NCBI RefSeq assembly: GCF_016613415.1
Contig: NZ_JACWCT010000038.1
Location: forward strand, 1-49,413
Direction of reading: 5' to 3'
DNA length: 49,413 bases
Source of the DNA: Methylobacterium ajmalii
Lineage (GTDB): Bacteria > Pseudomonadota > Alphaproteobacteria > Rhizobiales > Beijerinckiaceae
This document shows, piece after piece, positions 29,210 through 39,460 of this stretch. The position numbers and the translations under genes were made by a program. Position 1 is the first letter of the stretch. The number at the start of each line of letters is the position of its first letter. The notes beneath the pieces were generated by a model. That model did no database searches and was not told the DNA's origin. It saw only the letters and a program-made list of their open reading frames with translations.

Positions 29210-31435
29210 ATGGACATGAGCCAGCCGATCGGCGTCACGCCCCTCGACACGCAGACCGGCGGCCCGGTGGGCCGGCCGATCGACCGGGTCGACGGTCCCC
29301 TCAAGGTCACGGGCCGCGCCACCTACGCCTACGAGAGCCGGGAGATGAAGAATCCCGGCTACGGCTTCGTCGTCACGGCGACGGTCGCCAAGGGCCGCAT
29401 CCGCGACATCGACACCGCGTCCGCCGAGCGGATGCCGGGCGTCGTGCACGTGCTCACCCACCGCAACGTGCCGCCCCAGGGCGAGAAGAAGGAGCAGGTC
29501 GGCCCGCTCCTGACCGGTACCGAGATCCGGCACGCCGGCCAGCCGGTCGCCCTGGTGGTGGCCGAGAGCTTCGAGGAGGCACGCGCCGCCGCCGCCGCGA
29601 TCCGGGTCACCTACGACCAGGACAAGGGCGCCTACGTGCTGGCCGACGCGCTGGCCGAGGCCAAGAAGCCCGAGAAGGCGCGCACGCCGCCGGATTCGAG
29701 TCTCGGCGACTTCGAGGCCGGCTTCGCGGCGGCGGCCGTCACCATCGACGCGCGCTACACCACGCCGGTGCAGAGCCACGCCATGATGGAGCCGCATGCG
29801 ACCATCGCGGCCTGGGAGGGCGACCGGGTCACGCTGATCACCGCCAACCAGATGCCGAATCGCGGCCAGGACGCGCTGGCATCGGTCTTCAAGCTACCGA
29901 AGGACAACGTGCGCCTGATCAGCCGCTTCGTCGGCGGCGGGTTCGGCGGCAAGCTCCAGCCGCAGGCCGACGCGATCCTGGCGGCGCTCGCCTCGAAGAA
30001 CCTGAACGGCCGGCCGGTGAAGGTCGCGCTCACCCGCCAGCAGGTCTTCACCTCGACGACGCGCCGCTCGGACACCGTGCAGCGGGTGCGCCTGGGCGCC
30101 GACCGGGACGGCAAGCTCACGGCGATCGGGCACGAATCCTGGTCCGACACGACGCCCGGCGACAGCTTCTTCGAGACCTCGGCCAACGTCACCCGCTCGC
30201 TCTACGCCGCGCCCAACCGCCTGACGGCGCACCGGCTCGCCTCGCTGAACCTGCTGCCCGCCTCCTCGATGCGGGCGCCCGGCGAGGCGGTCGGCATGCT
30301 GGCGCTCGAAGGCGCCATGGACGAGCTCGCCGAGGCGCTGAACCTCGACCCGATCGAGTTGCGCATCCGCAACGAGCCGGCCGAGGACCCGGAGAAGAAG
30401 GTCCCGTTCTCGACCCGCCAGCTCGTGCCGTGCCTGCGCGAGGGCGCGCGCCTGTTCGGCTGGGACAAGCGCAACCCGAAGCCCGGCTCGGTGCGGGACG
30501 GCCAGTGGATGGTCGGCCACGGCGTCGCCTCGGCGGCCCGGCTCAACCCGCTCCAGCCCGCCAAGGCGCGGGTGCGCCTCGATCCCGACGGCACGCTCAC
30601 CGCCCGGATGGCGATGACCGACATCGGCACCGGCACCTACACGATCCTGAGCCAGATCGCCGCCGAGATGCTGGGCCTGGAGGTCGCGCAGGTGCGGATG
30701 GTGCTGGGCGACACCGCCGACCCGATGTCGTCGGGCTCCGGCGGATCGTTCGGCGCCGCCTCGTCGGGCTCGGCGCTGTACATGGCCTGCGAGGCGCTGC
30801 GCGGGCAGCTCCTCGCCAAGACCGACCTGAACCCGCAGAACGCGGTCTTCACGGGCGGGCGGATCACCTCGGGCAACCGCTCGGCGGCCCTGCGCGACGT
30901 GATCGGGTCGGGGCTCGAGGCCGAGGGCGAGATCAAGCCGGGCGAGAACGAGAAGAAATTCTCGCAATACTCCTACGGCGCGCATTTCGCCGAGGTCGGC
31001 GTCGATGCCGATACCGGCGAGATCCGGCTGCGGCGGATGCTCGGCGTGTTCACCGGCGGGCGCATCCTCAACCCCAAGACCGCGCGCTCGCAGGCGATCG
31101 GCGGCATGGTGTTCGGCGTCGGCACGGCCCTGATGGAGGCGGTCGAGGTCGATCCGCGCTTCGGCACCTTCGTCAACCACGACCTCGCCGAATACCACGT
31201 CCCGGTCCACGCCGACCTGCCGGAGATCGACGCGGTCTTCCTCCCCGAGCTCGACGACAAGACGAACCCGCTGAAGAGCAAGGGGCTGGGCGAGCTCGGC
31301 ATCTGCGGCGCCGGGGCGGCGGTGGCGAACGCGGTCTACAACGCGACCGGGATCCGGATCCGGGACTACCCGCTGACGCTCGACAAGATCCTCGAGGGGT
31401 TCACGGCGAAGGAAACCGGACAGCGGCGGGCCTGA
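29210..31435 (+). CDS. paoC: Aldehyde oxidoreductase molybdenum-binding subunit (PaoC/YagR-like)
   Basis: A 741-residue large subunit of the xanthine oxidase family. GRATYAYE opens the first domain. FVGGGFGGKLQPQAD and SSGSGGSFGAASSGSAL line the molybdenum pocket, and the catalytic base Glu is expected in KGLGELGICGAGAAV near residue 700. It oxidises aldehydes, probably aromatic ones as for E. coli PaoABC. Start ATG at 29210 has CGGAGAA upstream; a longer frame has no support. The chaperone gene paoD, which normally follows to insert the molybdenum cofactor, is not in the window. Confidence 0.92.
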   Translation: MDMSQPIGVTPLDTQTGGPVGRPIDRVDGPLKVTGRATYAYESREMKNPGYGFVVTATVAKGRIRDIDTASAERMPGVVHVLTHRNVPPQGEKKEQVGPLLTGTEIRHAGQPVALVVAESFEEARAAAAAIRVTYDQDKGAYVLADALAEAKKPEKARTPPDSSLGDFEAGFAAAAVTIDARYTTPVQSHAMMEPHATIAAWEGDRVTLITANQMPNRGQDALASVFKLPKDNVRLISRFVGGGFGGKLQPQADAILAALASKNLNGRPVKVALTRQQVFTSTTRRSDTVQRVRLGADRDGKLTAIGHESWSDTTPGDSFFETSANVTRSLYAAPNRLTAHRLASLNLLPASSMRAPGEAVGMLALEGAMDELAEALNLDPIELRIRNEPAEDPEKKVPFSTRQLVPCLREGARLFGWDKRNPKPGSVRDGQWMVGHGVASAARLNPLQPAKARVRLDPDGTLTARMAMTDIGTGTYTILSQIAAEMLGLEVAQVRMVLGDTADPMSSGSGGSFGAASSGSALYMACEALRGQLLAKTDLNPQNAVFTGGRITSGNRSAALRDVIGSGLEAEGEIKPGENEKKFSQYSYGAHFAEVGVDADTGEIRLRRMLGVFTGGRILNPKTARSQAIGGMVFGVGTALMEAVEVDPRFGTFVNHDLAEYHVPVHADLPEIDAVFLPELDDKTNPLKSKGLGELGICGAGAAVANAVYNATGIRIRDYPLTLDKILEGFTAKETGQRRA

Positions 31436-31593
31436 CGGCGGCGGGGACGGGGCCTCGGGAGGGGCCGCGCCCCCGATACCGGCGGACGCACCGGCAAACG
31501 CGTCGATCGTCGGACCGCCGGGCAGGCCCGGCACGGCGGCCGTGGCGATCACCGGCGCGGCGCCGCTCCGTCCAGTTACGCCGGAATCGGGGG

Positions 31594-32229
31594 CTAAGGC
31601 CCCTCCCCGTGCGTCCGGCCGTGCCCGTCCCGCAGGGCCCGCAGCAGGGCCTCGGCCTCGCCGCTCTGGAGCAGTGGCACCAGGGCCCGGACCCGCTCCG
31701 GCGGCAGGTCCCACCAGGCGGTCTCGACGAGCGCCGCCACGATGTCGGGCGGGAAGCGGTGGCGGATCACCCGGGCGGGGTTGCCGGCGACGACGGCGAA
31801 GGGCGGCACGTCCCGGGTCACGACCGCGTGGGCCGCCACCACGGCGCCGGGGCCGATCGCGACCCCCGACAGGATCAGGCAGCCTGAGCCGAGCCAGACG
31901 TCGGCCCCGATCGTCACGTCGCCCCGGGAGGCGTGGTAGTCCTCCGGCGCGTCGAGGTCCGGCCACAGGCCCTTCATCGCGGCGAACGGATAGGTCGAGA
32001 CCCAATCGGTGCGGTGGTTGCCCCCTAACAGGATCTCGACCTTGTCGGCGATGGAGCAGTAGGGGCCGATCGTCAGTCGCGCGCCGGATTCCGGGAAGCG
32101 AACCTTCGGCCTGCCGTAGGAGTACGGCGCCACCCGGAAGCCGTGCCGGGCCGCGAGCTTGGCCAGATGCAATCGCGTCTCGTTGTGAGGGTTGCGCCCC
32201 TGCCGCAGGCGGTGCAGGAAACCCCTCAC
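31594..32229 (-). CDS. CatB-related hexapeptide-repeat O-acetyltransferase
   Basis: A 211-residue left-handed beta-helix acetyltransferase. Hexapeptide repeats are seen in VTIGADVWLGSGCLILSGVA and IGPGAVVAAHAVV. The catalytic His is in LLGGNHRTDWVSTYPF, typical of xenobiotic acetyltransferases (XatA/Vat) and related sugar or antibiotic acetyltransferases. VTRDVPPFAVVAGNPARVI is the usual end of the helix. The true substrate is unknown. The start is GTG at 32229 with a weak upstream AAGCGAG; the frame stays open further upstream but over the promoter of the divergent malic enzyme. Confidence 0.83.
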   Translation of the reverse strand: MRGFLHRLRQGRNPHNETRLHLAKLAARHGFRVAPYSYGRPKVRFPESGARLTIGPYCSIADKVEILLGGNHRTDWVSTYPFAAMKGLWPDLDAPEDYHASRGDVTIGADVWLGSGCLILSGVAIGPGAVVAAHAVVTRDVPPFAVVAGNPARVIRHRFPPDIVAALVETAWWDLPPERVRALVPLLQSGEAEALLRALRDGHGRTHGEGP

Positions 32230-32301
32230 CCGCGTGCTCGCTTGCGAGTCGCGGGCGGGATGGCAAGCCCGACTTTTCGGGCGATCCGGGGAGAGAGCGC
32301 G

Positions 32302-34641
<2,340 letters not shown>

Positions 34642-34649
34642 GTGGACGG

Positions 34650-34682
34650 GGGCGGCCCGGCGAGGTGATCGTCGGGCCGCCC
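34650..34682 (+). terminator. Hairpin after maeB
   Basis: GGGCGGCCCG (34650-34659) and CGGGCCGCCC (34673-34682) form a perfect 10-bp stem around a 13-base loop, eight bases after the maeB stop. There is no T run (ACCGCGAAAAG follows). Confidence 0.45.
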
Positions 34683-35050
34683 ACCGCGAAAAGCACATTC
34701 AAGAATGCCGATGGCCGAGCGATCGGCGACGGCGACCGTGTCCGATGGTCCTTCCATCGCTGTCTGCACTCACGAGGCACCGGGCGAAGGTTCCGGTCTC
34801 GCCCCGCATCGGCTTACTCCAGCCCCTCCGCCGCACGGGCTCGGTGAACCGCCGGCCGCGCTCTCACCCGTCGATACCAGGTCCCGCGATGAGCGAGGCT
34901 GTCAGAGTGGAGGTCGGTGCGGTAGGTCGGCTCGAGCGACTCCGCCTGCCCCTGTTGCACGAGGTAGGAGAGATAGGCGTCGGCCGCGATGAACGTGTCG
35001 CCCGTCAGTGGGAATGCACCGGATCGATGGTCTCGGTCGTTTTGCGTGGA

Positions 35051-35400
35051 TCGGGCGGCCAGCACCATGCGACGCTCCAGGGATCGAGGCCGACCCATGC
35101 GCAACATCGGCATTCGATGCGCTTGAGCCGACCGATCTGGCCGCGGCTCCGTCAGTGCTGCCCGGACAGCCGCGAGGTCCGCGTCCAATCCCGAGGCAAA
35201 CGTCGCGATGGCAGGAGCGTTGCCGCTTCGAGCCTGAATGATCCAGGCGGCGAGGTCGGCTGGCGGCGTCCTGATCATCGGCGACGGTCTTGCCCGTCCC
35301 GGCGGCGCGCACGCGTGGGGTGAAGCGTCGAGCCAGACCCGCGACGGCCCGCGCGGTGATCGATGCGGGGGCGCGGCTTCCCGGCGGTGTCGCTGGGAGG
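35051..35400 (-). pseudogene. Decayed C-terminal fragment of an ISL3-like transposase
   Basis: Read on the minus strand, one frame gives AVAGLARRFTPRVRA (about 35349-35304). After a frame change it continues as DLAAWIIQARSGNAPAIATF and then GLDADLAAVRAALTEPRPD, ending with GRPRSLERRMVLAA (to 35051). These match the order of elements at the end of ISL3-family transposases: a basic helix, a W(I/L)..A block, TFA.GL..D..AVRAALT, then a GR...LLERR end. The NGxxEGxxxxLK core is scrambled, no start or N-terminal half is seen, and no inverted repeats were found, so the element is dead. Confidence 0.5.
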
Positions 35401-35547
35401 CGACGCCGTGGCCCGAACCGCCCTCGCCCTGCGCCGGCCCTGCGGCGCGGCGCACGCTCCCTGCATCTCGCCACGGATATGACCTGGCGAAAACCGGCCC
35501 GAATCTTGATTGATCGTCGGACACGACCTCGGACAGGGGGCACACCG

Positions 35548-36162
35548 ATGGACCCGACGACCCTTCTGGCTTTTGCTGCCGCCTTCCTGGTCTTCGCCGC
35601 CAGCCCCGGGCCCGACAACATGACCATCGTCGCCCGCACCCTGTCGCATGGGCCCGCCGCCGGCATCGCCTACGGGCTCGGCATGGTGGCGGGCATTCTC
35701 GCTTTGCTGGTGCTCGCCGCCGCCGGGCTGGCGGTCGTGGCCCGCGAGATGGGAACGGCGATGACGGTCCTGCGCTATGCCGGCGCCGCCTATCTGGTCT
35801 GGACCGGGATCCGGCTCTGGACGGCCGAGCCGGTGCTGCCGACGGAGCGCACGGACGGACGGCGGCCCGGCCTCGCGGCGAGCGTCCTGACAGGCCTCGC
35901 CCTCAATCTCGGCAGCCCGAAGATGCCGCTGTTCTACCTCGCCCTGCTGCCGAATGTCGTCGGCACCGTGCTCACGCCGCCCCAGGTCGGGCTCCTGGCG
36001 GCGGTGATCGTCGCGGTCGAGGCGCTGGTGATCGGCGCCCACGTCCTCCTCGCCGGCCGGCTGCGGCGCCTGCTCCGCACCCGCGCCGCGGTCCGGCGGG
36101 CCAACCGGGCCGCCGGCGGCGTGATGGTCGGGGCCGGCGTGGCGGTGGTCGCGGTGCGCTGA
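35548..36162 (+). CDS. LysE/RhtB-family amino acid exporter
   Basis: A 204-residue inner-membrane protein with about six hydrophobic segments. FAASPGPDNMTIVARTLSHG (17-36) is the LysE family signature after the first membrane segment, AGAAYLVWTGIRLW ends the third, and LNLGSPKMPLFYLALLP is the conserved central loop. Members export amino acids or related metabolites; the substrate is unknown. CAGGGGG lies upstream of the ATG. The isochorismatase-like gene follows after 100 bases. Confidence 0.9.
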   Translation: MDPTTLLAFAAAFLVFAASPGPDNMTIVARTLSHGPAAGIAYGLGMVAGILALLVLAAAGLAVVAREMGTAMTVLRYAGAAYLVWTGIRLWTAEPVLPTERTDGRRPGLAASVLTGLALNLGSPKMPLFYLALLPNVVGTVLTPPQVGLLAAVIVAVEALVIGAHVLLAGRLRRLLRTRAAVRRANRAAGGVMVGAGVAVVAVR

Positions 36163-36262
36163 CGCCCTGTCCTTTTTCGTCCGCTTCCGGTCCGGGCGCG
36201 GCCTTTCGGGACCCGCGGCGGCGCCTATCCTGGCGCCGTCCCACCCGATAAGGATGAGCCCC

Positions 36263-36823
36263 ATGCCGGACACCGCGCTCCTCGTCATCGACGTCCAGGA
36301 ATCCTTCCGCCACCGTCCCTACTGGGACGAGGCGGACCTCGCCCGCTTCCTCGACCGCCAGCAGGCCCTGATCGACGGCGCCGTGGCGCGAAACGTCCCC
36401 GTGGTGCAGATCTTCCATGTCGAGGACGAGGGACCGTTCTCCCTCGCCTCCGGCCATGTCCGCGCCCTCGAACCCTTGCGGATCGCCCCCGACGCGGTGT
36501 TCCACAAGCGCCGCCACTCTGCGCTCGTCGGCAGCGGGCTCGACGTCTGGCTGACCCGGACCGGGATCCGCCGGCTGATCGTCAGCGGCATCCGCACCGA
36601 GCAATGCTGCGAGACGACGACCCGCCACGCCTCCGACCTCGGCTACGGCGTCGATTACGTCGGGGAGGCGACGCTCACCTTCGCGATGACGGACGCCGCC
36701 GGGCGGCGCTGGAGCGCCGACGAGATCCGGGCCCGCACGGAACTGGTGCTGGCCGGGCGCTTCGCCCGCATCGCCACGGTCGAGGAGGCGCTCTCCGGAC
36801 CGGCGCCCCGCCTCGCCGCGTGA
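36263..36823 (+). CDS. Isochorismatase-like cysteine hydrolase
   Basis: A 186-residue protein with the family triad Asp10 (LLVIDVQESF), Lys82 (HKRRHSALVG) and Cys115 (GIRTEQCCETTTRHA). Relatives hydrolyse isochorismate, nicotinamide or other amides; the substrate here is open. The second ATG (36263) has AAGGA eight bases upstream and is preferred over ATG 36254. Its stop overlaps the GTG start of the next regulator gene (GTGA), indicating translational coupling. Confidence 0.88.
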   Translation: MPDTALLVIDVQESFRHRPYWDEADLARFLDRQQALIDGAVARNVPVVQIFHVEDEGPFSLASGHVRALEPLRIAPDAVFHKRRHSALVGSGLDVWLTRTGIRRLIVSGIRTEQCCETTTRHASDLGYGVDYVGEATLTFAMTDAAGRRWSADEIRARTELVLAGRFARIATVEEALSGPAPRLAA

Positions 36824-37806
36824 GCGGGCCGGCCGAGATCGCGGTCGTGGTGGTCTGCCCGCCGCGTACCCTGCTACTCGACGTGGCAGGGCCCGTCGAG
36901 GTCCTGCGCAAGGCCAACCTGATCCAGGACCGGGTCCGCTTCCGGGTCGATCATGTCGGGCCGTGCTCCGCAGTCACGAGCTCGATCGGGCTTGGGCTCT
37001 CGGGGCTCGAGCCCCTGCCCGCGCCGCTGCCGGAGGGCGCGACCGTGGTGCTCGCCGGCACGGCGGAGCTGGTGCTGGGGGATTCCGACCCCCCGGGCGA
37101 GGACGAGCGGGCGGCGGAAGACGCGATCGTCGCCTGGCTGCGGGCCGAGGTGAGGCCCGGCCACCGCCTGGTCTCGATCTGCTCCGGCGCGCTGCTGGCA
37201 GCCCGGGCCGGGCTCCTCGACGGGCATGACTGCACCACCCACCACGCCGCCTGCGCGGAGCTGGCCGCGCTCGCCCCCGCCGCCAGGGTGCTGGAGGACC
37301 GGCTGTTCGTCGAGGACCGCGAGCGGCTGACGAGTGCCGGCATCACCGCCGGCATCGACCTGATGCTCCACCTCGTGGCGCGCCTCGTCGATCCGGCCTG
37401 CGCCGCGGCGGTGGCGCGCTACCTCGTGGTCTACCTGCGCCGCGCCGGGCACGACCCGCAGGCCTCGCCCTGGCTCGAGGGCCGCAACCACCTCCACCCG
37501 GCGATCCACCGGGTTCAGGATGCGGTGAGCGCCGACCCGGCCCGGGCCTGGAGCCTGGAGACGCTCGCCGACCTCGCCGCCACCAGCCCGCGCCACCTCT
37601 CGCGGCTGTTCAACCGCCATGCCGGGATGAGCCTGCCGGCCTACGTCAACGGATTGCGGGTCGCGCTCGCCCGCGATCTCCTGGCCCGGACCCGCCTCGA
37701 CATGGAGCGCGTCGCCGAGCGGGCGGGCTTCGCCTCGCCGCGCCAGCTCCGCCGCGCCTGGAGCCGGGTCAACGACGGCCCGCCGAGCGCGATCCGGGAC
37801 GGGTGA
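36820..37806 (+). CDS. GlxA-type transcription regulator (DJ-1/PfpI plus AraC domains)
   Basis: A 328-residue regulator. Residues 1-185 are a DJ-1/PfpI-like domain (LDVAGPVEVLRKAN, and LVSICSGALLAARAGLLDG at the nucleophile elbow). From about 220 an AraC DNA-binding domain follows with two helix-turn-helix units (LETLADLAATSPRHLSRLFN and MERVAERAGFASPRQLRRAW). It starts at GTG overlapping the isochorismatase stop, so it probably controls that hydrolase and perhaps the LysE exporter. The stop codon TGA (37804-37806) is the first three bases of a 103-bp repeat element. Confidence 0.9.
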   Translation: MSGPAEIAVVVVCPPRTLLLDVAGPVEVLRKANLIQDRVRFRVDHVGPCSAVTSSIGLGLSGLEPLPAPLPEGATVVLAGTAELVLGDSDPPGEDERAAEDAIVAWLRAEVRPGHRLVSICSGALLAARAGLLDGHDCTTHHAACAELAALAPAARVLEDRLFVEDRERLTSAGITAGIDLMLHLVARLVDPACAAAVARYLVVYLRRAGHDPQASPWLEGRNHLHPAIHRVQDAVSADPARAWSLETLADLAATSPRHLSRLFNRHAGMSLPAYVNGLRVALARDLLARTRLDMERVAERAGFASPRQLRRAWSRVNDGPPSAIRDG

Positions 37807-37906
37807 TATGGGGTCCGGAAGATTGCTTCCGGATCCCATATCACCAGCCGGCGCGGCGCTTGAGCGAAGCCGAAATCCGCATCGCGAAGCAATCGATCGG
37901 GTTTCG
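37804..37906 (+). repeat. Stop-codon-linked hairpin repeat, copy 1
   Basis: A 103-bp element starting with the TGA of the GlxA-type gene. Bases 37805-37842 form a 16-bp hairpin with one G-T pair, around GATTGC. A conserved tail follows (CCGGCGCGGCGCTTGAGCGA and beyond). It aligns without gaps to copy 2 at 40985-41087 on the other strand, about 83 of 103 bases identical by hand count. Three stem pairs differ on both sides between copies so that pairing is kept. Confidence 0.85.
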
Positions 37907-37915
37907 TATGACCGA

Positions 37916-38350
37916 TCAGGCGAGCAGCGCGTCCCGGTCGAGCCCGAGGGCCGCCGCCACCTCGGTCAGGGCCCGGTGCTCGGAGGGGCTGATGCCCTCG
38001 AAATCCGCGACGTCGGCGGCGATGAGGAAGACGCTCTGGCGCTGCTCGGCCGGGCGCTCGGCCAGGGCCTCGATGAAGTGCATGTTCTGCATCCGGCCGG
38101 CCCGGGTGCGGGCCCGCCCGATCGCGTCGTACAGCTCTTCCTCCAGCATCAGGCTGTCGTAGCCCTTCTCGAGGACGGGATCGGCCAGCATGCCCTTGAG
38201 CGCCGTCTCGAACTCGGCCCCCGCGACCTCGCCGTCGGCCACGATCACGTTGGCGCAGGCCGACACCGCCGCCTTCATCAGCGGCTCGTCGCCCGCATAG
38301 GCCGTCACCGTCTGCTTGAACCGGCCGAAGGCCGCCTGGACGAAGCTCAT
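37916..38350 (-). CDS. TerB-family tellurite resistance-like protein
   Basis: A 144-residue all-helical protein with the TerB fold: LMKAAVSACANVIVADGEVA (about 24-43) carries the conserved DGE metal-binding motif, and SVFLIAADVADFEGISPSEH repeats it further on. TerB proteins bind calcium-like metals near the membrane; the actual role is uncertain. The ATG at 38350 has GGGAGA just upstream. It is convergent with the GlxA-type gene across the hairpin repeat. Confidence 0.82.
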   Translation of the reverse strand: MSFVQAAFGRFKQTVTAYAGDEPLMKAAVSACANVIVADGEVAGAEFETALKGMLADPVLEKGYDSLMLEEELYDAIGRARTRAGRMQNMHFIEALAERPAEQRQSVFLIAADVADFEGISPSEHRALTEVAAALGLDRDALLA

Positions 38351-38443
38351 GGGTCTCCCTTTTCCGCGCATGGAACGCGGTCTCCTTACCAAGCGCGAGG
38401 GAGGGAGAAAATCGGCAGGCCGCCACACCTCGCCGGCGTCGCG

Positions 38444-39298
38444 TCACAGCTCCTGGCGCACCTGGGCGTGGGCGAGGAGCGCGAACAGGCCGGTGCCGCC
38501 GATCACGTTGCCGACGAGCGCCGGCAGGATCATGCCGCCGAAGACCTCGCCGGGGCCGGCCTCGCCGGCGCAGAGCAGCAGGAAGGCCTCCGCCGCCCCC
38601 GCCACCACGTGGGTGAAGTCGCCGAGCACGATCGCGAAGGTGAGGAGGAAGACGATCCAGGCCTCGCCGCCGCTCGACGCCGCCCGCAGCCAGGCCACGG
38701 CCGCGATCAGGAAACCGGCCGGGATGCCCCGGAGCAGGAGATCCGACGGCGCCTTGTGCAGCAGGCTCTCGCGCGACACCGCCTGCATGGCGGCGAGCAG
38801 GTCCGGGCTCACCACGCCGCCCCAGGTCTCGATCGCCGCCGCCGCGCCGGCGCCGACGAGGTTGCCGAGGAGCACGATTCCCCAGAGCCGCGCCGTGCCG
38901 GCGAGCGCCCGTCCGCTCGGCCGGGTGACGAGGGGCAGCACCGTCACGATGGTTTGTTCGGTGAAGAGCTGCATCCGGCCGAGGATCACGATCAGGAAGC
39001 CGAGGGGATAGCCGAGCTGCGCCACCAGGGTGCGGCCCCCCATCCCGGCCGGCAGCTTGTGGTACAGCGCCCCTTGCGCGATCACCGAGGCCGTGATGGC
39101 GATGCCCGCCGCGACGCTCGACCAGAACAGCGAGCCGGCGGGACGCGCCAGCTCCTCCTGCCCCTGCTTGCGCACCACCTCGTGGACGATCGTGGCGCGG
39201 GGCGCCGACCGCTCCTCGATCTCGGCGTGCTCGGCCGCGGCAAGATCCGGAGAATCCCGAACCGGCGAGTCTCGCTCCGCACTGTCCCGCCCGGTCAT
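38444..39298 (-). CDS. Formate/nitrite transporter (FNT) family protein
   Basis: A 284-residue membrane protein with a polar N terminus of about 60 residues and then about six hydrophobic segments. SLFWSSVAAGIAITAS begins the first. LGRMQLFTEQTIVTVLPL is the conserved broken-helix region of the FNT family, and LLGNLVGAGAAA and LVGNVIGGTGLF are its pore-lining repeats. It probably moves a small monovalent anion; the ion is unknown, and this soluble-N-terminus subgroup is often annotated only as FNT-family. The start at 39298 follows a G-rich stretch. A longer frame upstream overlaps the divergent dehydrogenase promoter. Confidence 0.85.
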   Translation of the reverse strand: MTGRDSAERDSPVRDSPDLAAAEHAEIEERSAPRATIVHEVVRKQGQEELARPAGSLFWSSVAAGIAITASVIAQGALYHKLPAGMGGRTLVAQLGYPLGFLIVILGRMQLFTEQTIVTVLPLVTRPSGRALAGTARLWGIVLLGNLVGAGAAAAIETWGGVVSPDLLAAMQAVSRESLLHKAPSDLLLRGIPAGFLIAAVAWLRAASSGGEAWIVFLLTFAIVLGDFTHVVAGAAEAFLLLCAGEAGPGEVFGGMILPALVGNVIGGTGLFALLAHAQVRQEL

Positions 39299-39460
39299 GC
39301 CGTCGCCCCCCGCCCGCGAGGGGCCGCCTTGCCCGACAAGGGCTGGAGCCGGATCGACGCACAACCTCGTCCCGCGTTCCGCGACCGGCCGACCCGTCGG
39401 TTGCGAGCCGCGCGGCGCGGGTGCTACCGATCGTCGAAACGGGATCAGCGGGAGGCCGAC

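Larger units (their letters stand above)
34642..35547. other. Gene-poor region after maeB, with mobile-element debris
   Basis: No intact gene is seen. It starts with a hairpin (34650-34682). At 35051-35400 on the minus strand are pieces of an ISL3-like transposase in two frames. The part in between (34690-35050) is less GC-rich than the neighbours and has no recognisable product; a minus-strand frame there reads DTFIAADAYLSYLVQQGQAE, which I cannot identify. The last 140 bases hold the promoter region of the LysE gene. Confidence 0.55.

Noticed and set aside
34814..35545. Minus-strand frame of about 240 codons after maeB as one gene
   Set aside because: Only its middle part resembles a transposase end, the rest is unrelated, and the matching part continues from another frame upstream. 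A decayed transposase explains it better.
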